From Panagrolaimus kolymaensis (lineage: Eukaryota; Nematoda; Chromadorea; Rhabditida; Panagrolaimidae), in contig JAJQJQ010000046.1 in assembly GCA_028622995.1 (NCBI GenBank), positions 1,240,001 through 1,304,000 of the forward strand: 64,000 nucleotides of DNA, written 5' to 3'. This document shows positions 57,201 to 64,000 of the stretch, piece by piece. Below the pieces are notes generated by a model. The model was not told the origin of the DNA, made no database searches, and worked only from the letters and a program-made list of their open reading frames with translations. Each line of letters starts with the position of its first letter. Positions within the stretch are counted from its first letter, which is position 1. Position numbers and translations under genes: made by a program.

Positions 57201-59452
57201 ATTTATTCATTCATTCATATGCGACTCATACAAAAAAAAACTTGGGTTCGTTGTTATAAAAAAAAAAGTAATTTTGAGTTGTCTGCGCTCAATTCATTCA
57301 TTCATTTTTGATTCGAATGGAAAAAAACTAAAAAGTAGGGGAATCAAGTGTAATTACTTTTTTTTTTGTTGATGGAAGTAAAACAACTTTTTGATTTAAC
57401 TTGTTCTACAGTAGTATACAAAAAAAAAATGGCAGACGATAAAGCCAAATTGAGGAGGGTGAATGAACGAAAAGGACAAGTTTTATAATCTAAAAATACT
57501 TTCGATAAAAATCTAAAACTTATGGAATCAAGGAGCTAAATTTGCCGATTTTGAGAATAATAAATCGTTGTAAATTATTTACAAAATCGAGTAACTAACA
57601 TCTTTAATTTTCTTCCAAAGTAAGATCAACAAAAAAAATTTCCAAATGCGTTTTGGCCCAAACAAATGTGAAGATAGATCTCGTTCATTTTTATTTGTAT
57701 CAATGGGTGGCGGCAGCAGCTTTTACAAAAACAAAAAAGAGATCACAAGAAGATCAAGTTTATAAATACATTGCTTGCATTGTATCAAGTTGAACGCGAT
57801 CATTATCGAATACAAAAATAACCATCCAACCTCTTTAAGATAAACACTTTTTTTTGACGATGGAAAGAAAGAAGTGAAACTTTTTTTTTACAAACAAATC
57901 TCCTTGGAAAACAAAAATGCATAAAAAATTTGTGTAATATTTGTGTATCAAACAAAAAATAAAAACAAAGATGCTTGTGCCAGGATGCGCGCAATGTGGC
58001 TTTTACAATAGTTGCGAATAATATAAAAATAGCTAAAGTTCATATGGAAAAAATAAACAGAGAACATGGTAAAAAAAAGGAAAACTTAGATTAAGAATTC
58101 AAGCAAAAAGCAAGCTGAATTACAAACATGAAAGTAAAATCAAATTTATTAAAATATTGTTTGGCAGCTTTCTTTACTATCACGTTTTTATGTGTTTTAC
58201 CGTAGCTGTAGATTTGCATCTTCATTTAGTAATTATTATTTTTTTCTCGATGTTTTTGTAGGTTCTTAATCCTTGATTTCACGTTTTTCCTTTTTTTTTA
58301 ATAAAGCTCAAGGTTATTTACTTTCGAATTCGTTCAAGAATAGCCTCTTATGGTCACAGAAATTGCCAAAAAAATGTGAAAAGTTTTTTTTATAATAATA
58401 CAATGTCCATAAAAAATAAATTCAAGTTTGAAAAGAAAAAAAGGAGAGAAAAGATTTTTTTGGCCAAATTTCAAGGTTGTCCAAATCCAAAAAAGTAGTC
58501 TAGTTTTAATGTTTTTTTTTGTATTTTTTTTACAACAAAACTTAAAAAACCGAGTGTTTTTAAATTTTGATGTTGTTTTTGATGGTGACAAAAAGACCTG
58601 TTTTTTACATATATAAAAATTTGGACGTAAAAAAAATAAATAAAGAAGATCAAGATTAATGTTTTTGGCGGAATGAAAGAGAAAGAAAGGATTGTAAAAA
58701 GTTTTTGCAACAAAAAAAAAGTGAATGGACGAATAAAAGAAAATTTTTTTTAGAAAAAAAACAAGAGACAAGTTTTTGATAAGTACATATTCTCCTACTA
58801 CCGTATGTATGTATGCATATGGATGGACAAGAGTTTTTTTTAAGGAGTGTGATCTTTGAGGTTAAAAGAAGAAAGAGAAGATCCTTCAAGGGACTATATT
58901 TTCAAGAAAGGAAGGTTAAAAAAATTAAATGTTTGCTATGAAAAAATAGAAACAAGGAAGATTCAAAACAAAATACTTATATCTATCGCCGATTTCACGA
59001 TATTAGAATTTTAAAATATGCAAGTTGGAGTAAAATTTAATCTCTGCTTTTATAATTAAAAAAAGAGCTTTTCAAAATTTTGGCTTTAATCTTCACTTCA
59101 GCAAAGTTTGTCTATTTTTTCTTCACGTCGACAAGTTTACAGTATTTATATTAAGTGTCAAGAATTTGTGGAGTTCACAAACTTATTATCACGATCAAGC
59201 TTTCTTGAAAACAAAAAATGAAGGTTTAGCACTTTTTTGGCGCAGGATTGATAATATTTTGCTTTTTTTTCAATCAACTCGCAAATTTGAATAAATTAAT
59301 TCGTAAAAGATAAAGCAGAAATAAGACTAACTTATAATTTCATAATGACTGCCTGCCGTGTTTCTAACAAGTTTAAAAAAATGTAAGAAACTTACCGGGT
59401 TTCTCATGGATGAATAATTCATCTTGGATTTCTGAGATGTTGATATTGGCAT
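45265..59452 (-). CDS. Gln/Pro-rich type II single-pass membrane protein with a 10.5-kb first intron
   Basis: Five exons at 48,869-47,952, 47,871-47,404, 46,912-46,724, 46,167-45,838 and 45,372-45,265, plus a probable first exon at 59,452-59,396, all phase 0, give about 689 residues. The exon at 48,869 opens in frame before its first ATG (ITPRM), so an upstream exon is expected; the segment at 59.4 kb ends in a donor and joins in phase. Near residue 70-95 is one TM helix (VLVCMLAVFLIGLFALTL) after a basic stretch, then NRQRDENFFRLRWAELKHKMG, long poly-Gln tracts, Pro runs and an acidic tail. I do not recognise the family. If the distal exon is wrong, the CDS starts at the ATG at 48,857. The long intron is described separately. 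Confidence 0.6.
48870..59395. other. 10.5-kb intron or spacer rich in a recurring 9-mer
   Basis: No gene could be recognised across this AT-rich stretch. It carries homopolymers, GA/CT runs, (TGGA)n-like patches near 53,360 and 53,540, and (TTTA)n near 56,707. Its notable feature is at least thirteen exact copies of TGA[T/G/C]AGTAA on either strand and about six one-mismatch variants, often in inverted pairs. A perfect 11-bp hairpin lies at 55,404-55,429. Confidence 0.6.
55404..55429. repeat. Perfect 11-bp hairpin
   Basis: GCCATTCAAGT, a loop of four A, then the exact complement ACTTGAATGGC. It lies in the long intron, and its moderate GC content stands out from the flanks. Function unknown. 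Confidence 0.8.
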
Positions 59453-60022
59453 GGTTGTGGTTGATGGTAGTCGAGTGTAATCCCACAAACGAGAACCAAA
59501 AATATTTTGATAAATAAAGGACTTAATTTTGACGACGGTGTTTTTTTTAACGGTCAAAAAATAACAATGAAGTGAAATAAAATGAAGTTGACCAAAAACT
59601 TTTTTTTTGTGAATGTCCATTAAAGGAAAACTTTTTTTTGATGGATTAACAACAAAAAGATTAAACTTATGAATGATTTTATCCGTTGTGTTTTTTTTAA
59701 TGATGATAGTTATTTAAGAAAATTTTCAAAAAATATTTTAAGCGGATAAAAAAGATTTAGGGCAAATGCGAAGTTTGCGTTTATATTTTTTGTGCTTGAT
59801 TTTGTTATTTCATGTTTTTAGGAAGCTAAAAATCTGTTTATACAAAACAAAACAAAATACTAAATAATAAAAGAAGGGTAGAAAAAAATAAAGAAAAACT
59901 ATAAAAAATCTGTCTAGAGAATCGTCATCAGCGACCCCGAAAACCCCTGGGTAATGAATATTAGTCCCAGAAATGGAAATAAATTTTTTTCCAAATGCCA
60001 AAAATTTCCTTAAAAGTGTGAT
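59453..60022. other. Spacer with a GC-rich patch
   Basis: AT-rich apart from about 59,915-59,975, where GCGACCCCGAAAACCCCTGG and neighbouring bases form a GC-rich island. I could not assign it to any gene or repeat. Confidence 0.4.
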
Positions 60023-60745
60023 TTAAAAAAAAGGCTTATAAACAAATATATTATCAATAAATGGAATTTCAACCAAATCAAGCCCTTCTCTCACTTCCAT
60101 GTAATCATCTTTAACTTCATTTTCATTAAAAAATCTTGTTCGCTGTTCTTCAAATTCATTTGCAGCTTGTACACAAGCAAATACAAAACCTTTAGAAAAT
60201 TTTAATCGAATAATTGGATATTTTTCTAAATCTTCGAGGCTTTTACTTATATCTTTAAATCCGCATGAATCAAACATAAACACATTTCCAGCTGTATGAG
60301 AATTAACTCGCTCGTAATATATTTGAGTGGCAGTTATAGCATCTCCATTTCGATATCGTGTAACTTGTCGAGCTCGTCGAAAATAATGATAACATACACT
60401 TTTCCACCAAACTATGGGTGTTGAAGCTTTAAGCTTTTTTATATATTCATTTGCTTCATTTAAATCAGTTTTATGTATTTTTGATATTTTCATTCTTGAA
60501 TGCCAACATTCAGTTAAATATATTAAATAAAGTAATATTCCAAATGCAATGGGTATAAAATTATATCCTTGACTACATGGTCCATGAGCATAATGAATTA
60601 TTATTCGACCATCATATGCTGCATCTTTGATATGACACCATATTCCATATGCTATACATAAATGAACTAATAAAGTGGATAATAAACATTTCCAATGAAA
60701 ATTATTTCGTAAAAAATGGAAAAATCGTAATCGAATTGGTTTTTG
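60023..60745 (-). pseudogene. TMEM151-like gene fragment (3' and possibly 5' truncated)
   Basis: One long exon of 241 codons preceded by TTTTTTTTCAG. It matches TMEM151: FHWKCLLSTLL and a first TM, PCSQGYNFIPIAFGILLYLIYLTECWH as the second TM, then ATQIYYERVN preceded by RRARQVTRYRNGDA, and FFNENEVKDDYMEVREGL. In the family, a third hydrophobic region and more sequence follow; here the frame stops 20 residues later (YKPFF) and no matching exon is seen downstream. The short first exon with the start codon is also not visible. The body is well conserved, so truncation is recent or the remaining exons lie elsewhere. Confidence 0.65.
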
Positions 60746-60864
60746 CTGAAAAAAATAATAATCGTAGAGTTACAAATTTAAAAGATAGCTTCAAGCTTTT
60801 TAAAAAATATGTACATTTGTTTTAAAGAATTCCACCTCGAAAAAAGTGAGTTAGTAAATTACAG

Positions 60865-61130
60865 GAAAATTCCGACTTGTTGATAAGAAAGCCTCTGCTC
60901 AAGCTGAAAAGAAAATTGCTTCTAAGACAACAACTGCAACTTTAGTTCCTTCAAAACCAAGCAAGAAACCTGCAACTCCGATGTCCAAAGCTTCTTCTAA
61001 GAGCGCGAAGTCTCCTGCAAGTGCAAAGAAATCAACCAAAAGAAAGGTCACAAAGGCTTCTGCTACTACTTCAATCACTAAGAAAGCAACTTCCAAGAAG
61101 GTCAAAGCCACAAAAGCTAGTAGAAAGTGA
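60865..61130 (+). pseudogene. Histone H1 C-terminal exon fragment
   Basis: After the acceptor TTACAG, about 88 codons begin (G)KFRLVDKKA, the end of the linker-histone globular domain. They continue as a Lys/Ala/Ser/Thr/Pro-rich tail (KKPATPMSKASSKSAKS) to TGA. AATAAA follows at 61,280. The winged-helix exon that should precede it is absent upstream, where the TMEM151 fragment lies head to head only 120 bp away. It is therefore a 3' gene piece, unless the 5' exon is far away. Confidence 0.7.
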
Positions 61131-61578
61131 ATTTTAAATGTGAATATTTTATAATTTTCACTTTGATAATGTTTTTGTTGTGATCTGTGCCTTCAGCAGA
61201 TCTTTTTTTATAGCTTTTGTTGTTTTGTTTTTGCTTTGCACTTTTTATTTGTTTTTTTATTTTATGTAAGTGTCATGCAAATAAAATAAAATTTTATATG
61301 TTTCTTCTTCTTTCTTCAATGGTCATTCTTTGAAAATGGACTTGTCTAATAACAGCATTCAAGTCTTCTAAAGATACGATTGCTCTTAACATAACGATTG
61401 AAAAAATAACGCTACGTTTAATATAAAATATTCCTTGACTATATTATCCAATGATATCCTTGCTTTCAAATGGATATCCCCATTGATAAAACCCACAAAA
61501 AAGAAAAACACAAAAGTATAATTGTTAAATATTTATTTATTACATATTATTACATTAAAAAAAACACAAAAATCAGAT
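61131..61578. other. Spacer between H1 and MSP fragments
   Basis: AT-rich, containing the AATAAA run near 61,280. No further coding signal. Confidence 0.4.
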
Positions 61579-61704
61579 TTAGACAGCAGAAATTGGAATA
61601 ATTACTTCACCAGCAGCCGGACCAGCTTTGAATGGAGCTTGAGCATCTGTAGCGTCGGCAGCAACTTCAGCGAATTGAACGACGAGTTTATCATCTTTTG
61701 GTAT
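61579..61704 (-). pseudogene. C-terminal fragment of an MSP-domain (SSP-type) sperm protein
   Basis: The minus-strand frame reads PKDDKLVVQFAEVAADATDA, then QAPFKAGPAAGEVIIPISAV and a stop. This resembles the C-terminal strands of small nematode MSP-domain proteins (SSP family), by recall of family pattern. Codon use is cleaner than the flanks. The N-terminal part of the domain is missing: upstream sequence turns directly into the degenerate kinase copy B. A remnant is the best reading. Confidence 0.55.
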
Positions 61705-61768
61705 CGAGAATATAAGAGTTTATAAAAAAAGGACTTTGAATTCTAAAAAAAAATATTCCACTTTAAGC

Positions 61769-62298
61769 TCAAAAAATGAAATAACTTGCATTCTGTGTGA
61801 GTACTTTAACAGTATGGATTCCAGCATAAGCAAAATTTGATAGTTTGACGTCAAGATTCACTGTAAGAAGAATATTCTTTGGTTCAATTTTTCGATGAAC
61901 AATGGCTTGAGATTTGAGATAAATTAAGGCTTCAGAAAGTTGGAAAAGAAGACGGATTCGATTGAACTCAGTGAGATTCTTGGAATATTCATCGTTCTTG
62001 TGAATCATCGAATGGAAGGATCACCCTGAAAAGTAAAATAACAGTTTATAAAGATTTATAACATCAAGCATTTTTACAGAAAATTAAATTCAAACAAACC
62101 TTCACAAAATTCTGTCAATAAAGCAACATCTTGAAAAGCCGAGATACCATAAAACTTGGTGATGTTCGTGTGATTAATCTTTGAAATAACTTTAACTACG
62201 TTGAAAATTTTCCCTGCATTTTCCATTATGATATTCATTCGACGAAACGCAACTTTTCCTTTAACATGTTGAAGACTTCCAAAAGTTGCAGCTGTTCG
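61769..62298 (-). pseudogene. Degenerate tyrosine-kinase-like exons downstream of kinase copy B
   Basis: This is the counterpart of 42,140-42,722. Segments 62,298-62,100 and 62,025 to about 61,790 match copy A very closely, including the in-frame TGA after LTEFCEG. Beyond FNRI this copy keeps the C-lobe start that A has lost: RLLFQLSEALIYLKSQAIVH, then RKIEPKNILL (HRDL degraded) and KLSNFAYAG (DFG degraded). It is catalytically dead. Confidence 0.6.
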
Positions 62299-62394
62299 CT
62301 AAAAAAATAAACAATAAATAAATTTTAAAAAACAAGTAGGCTTCAAAAATTCTAAACACACCAAATATCCAATATTTTATGATTGTAACAAATG

Positions 62395-63545
62395 TTAATG
62401 TCCATCACCAGCTTTTGAAGGTTTATTAATTGGACGATAATTAGTAGATGGCAATCTTAGTGCTAATTTTACAAGGTCGACTTGTACTTCTTTATCGACA
62501 CTTTCAATTATTGGTTTATATACTTTGCTTTTAAAGGTAATTTCACCAGGTGAATATGGTGGCACTTTTCTTTTGTGTTTAAAAAATTCATGACTAATTA
62601 AGTTAGAAATACGTTCACTAGGCTCTAGCTTCAAAAGTCCACGGATAAATTCTTTAGCAGCTGGATCCATTCGTTTATCAAGATATGGGGGTTTATTAAT
62701 CATATTTCCACGAATTTCTTTTTTACTTCCACCACCATCAGGATTAAATGGACTTCTTCTTTGATATAAATATGCAATAATGATTCCATATGGCCATAAA
62801 TCAGAAGCAACTCCAGCATCATTTCTTTTTCTATCCCATACTTCAGGAGATGCGAAAACAAAATTTTGACAAGGAAGTGGTTTTGGGTTTCCATCAGAGT
62901 CTTTTCGTTTATTAGGATCACCATTCCGAGAATGTCCAAAATCAATAAGACGAACATGACCATCATGAGTTAAAAAGTTAAAACGACATTATTAAGTTTA
63001 AGATCACTAAAAAAAGAAATTGTTACAGTTTTTATAGTGGAAAATTCACAAATATGTAAACCCTATTGTTAGCGTTTGACGAGAAAAATAAGTAAAAAAA
63101 TTAAGTTATAAATAAACTTACCCATGTGTACGTTCCAGTTTTTTATGTAAATATTCCAAAGCAAGAGCCAATTCATAAGCAATAAATTTTTTCGCCACGT
63201 TCTTTTTTTCCAGTATTGCATATTTTTTATCATTGAAAACGTGATCAGCCAGGTTACCACCTTTGATAGATTCCATTATTAAACACCAATATAAATTTTC
63301 GACAAATCCACTGTAATACAATTTTGGTATTTGTTCACATTCATTTCGAGATAAAACAGCGACTTCCTCTATAATACTTTTTGAATATTCATTCAAGTTT
63401 CTAGTAATTTTGCCAATATAAGAGCTATCATCTTTTTTATCCCAAAGAATTGTCAAAATTTTTACCAAAAGTACCACCGTTCACACATTTCAAAAAAGTT
63501 ATTTTTTCTTTTACAAATTCATTACAACGATTCTTGGCAACTTCT
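62395..63545 (-). pseudogene. Serine/threonine kinase copy B, frameshifted
   Basis: Matches kinase A in exon layout (63,545-63,122 and 63,006-62,395). Two lesions are visible. One extra A in the run after GTFGK (near 63,460) shifts the frame and gives a stop. An 8-bp tandem duplication (near 62,975) shifts the exon that carries the catalytic loop. The first exon of copy A has no visible counterpart before the window edge. The tail ending KPSKAGDGH is preserved. A homopolymer sequencing error could explain the first lesion but not the second. Confidence 0.7.
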
Positions 63546-64000
63546 CTAAAACAAAAAAGTCAGAATGATTGTAAAAAAAGGAATATTTGGAATTTAACTT
63601 TAGATAAAAAAGTATCAAAAAATACAATTGAAATAGATAAACACTCAAAAGTTCTTATTTTTCTATTTTATTATTTTTTGCCTTTTCTTATTCAATAATT
63701 AATAATAAAAAAAACTTATTAATTGTAAGTTAGTAAATTAACTTAAAAAATTTTTAATTCTATTTTTTTGACTTTTTTAAACTTTAATCAATGGGAATTT
63801 AATTATTAAATTTGAAGCTAAAAAATGTTTTTTTGTTTGTTTTCTATGTTTTTAGATTTTTCCTCATATTGTTTTCTAACATCCCTTAATTTTTTTAAAC
63901 TTTTTCCCCCATATTGTACATATTTAGCGCTGGTATTTCTTTTTTATTAATGGAATTTCTTTAATTTAAAAAAATATGCTTTATGAGAACAAAAAGTTAA
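63546..64000. other. AT-rich window end
   Basis: No counterpart of kinase A exon 1 and no other gene was recognised. Confidence 0.4.

Noticed and set aside
59810..60001. Possible 3' exon of TMEM151
   Set aside because: The frame does not match the family's C-terminus, and the phase after plausible donors gives a stop.
63122..63545. Treating kinase copy B as an intact gene
   Set aside because: A 1-base insertion and an 8-base duplication both break the frame.

Overview
The window reads as AT-rich animal DNA from a nematode. Introns are mostly short (36-60 bp), have GT-AG ends and usually finish in TTTTTAG. Several start codons sit 20-40 bases behind such an acceptor with no upstream exon, as expected for spliced-leader trans-splicing. 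The gene content fits: a 1,607-residue EGO-1/RRF-type RNA-dependent RNA polymerase, a DUF229 protein, the tail of an MSP-domain sperm protein and small nematode-style introns. I infer a rhabditid, possibly clade IV, but no ribosomal or mitochondrial marker is present to settle this.

0-10.3 kb (+ strand): the APC/C RING subunit APC11 with a long acidic N-terminal extension; a DUF229 gene whose coding exon carries a 482-bp palindromic transposon; and the RNA-dependent RNA polymerase in 14 phase-consistent exons. 10.3-19.4 kb: a long spacer with an hAT-type MITE, then a two-exon MARVEL-type four-TM gene. Its 5.6-kb intron holds two complete antisense genes, a divergent intron-containing histone H3 and a TCERG1/TCER-1-like WW-FF protein. 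20-31 kb: cysteine synthase, a RING protein with a membrane tail, WDR33/PFS-2, mitochondrial ribosomal protein L20 and a beta-1,4-galactosyltransferase-family enzyme. 31-42 kb: a pentameric ligand-gated channel without Cys-loop cysteines, then (minus strand) TFIIH p52, an unknown 226-residue protein and SPATA20 in tandem, with TM2D2 diverging from p52.

42-64 kb is less orderly. A Ser/Thr kinase gene is followed in frame by degenerate tyrosine-kinase-like exons. The whole arrangement was duplicated about 19 kb away, where the copy is frameshifted. Between them lies a Gln/Pro-rich type II membrane protein gene. Its proposed first exon is 10.5 kb upstream, across an intron that is enriched for one 9-mer, TGA[T/G/C]AGTAA. 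Beyond that first exon are 3' pieces of TMEM151, histone H1 and an MSP-domain gene, which look like debris from rearrangement.

Most intact genes are housekeeping: cell cycle, transcription, RNA 3'-end formation, mitochondrial translation, sulfur metabolism and glycosylation. The most original observations are the transposon whose terminal repeats contain a frame-preserving pair of splice sites, the intronic 9-mer cluster, the paired broken kinase loci, and the nested H3 variant. Coordinates come from reading the sequence by eye with reading-phase checks at each exon join, so single-base errors are possible.
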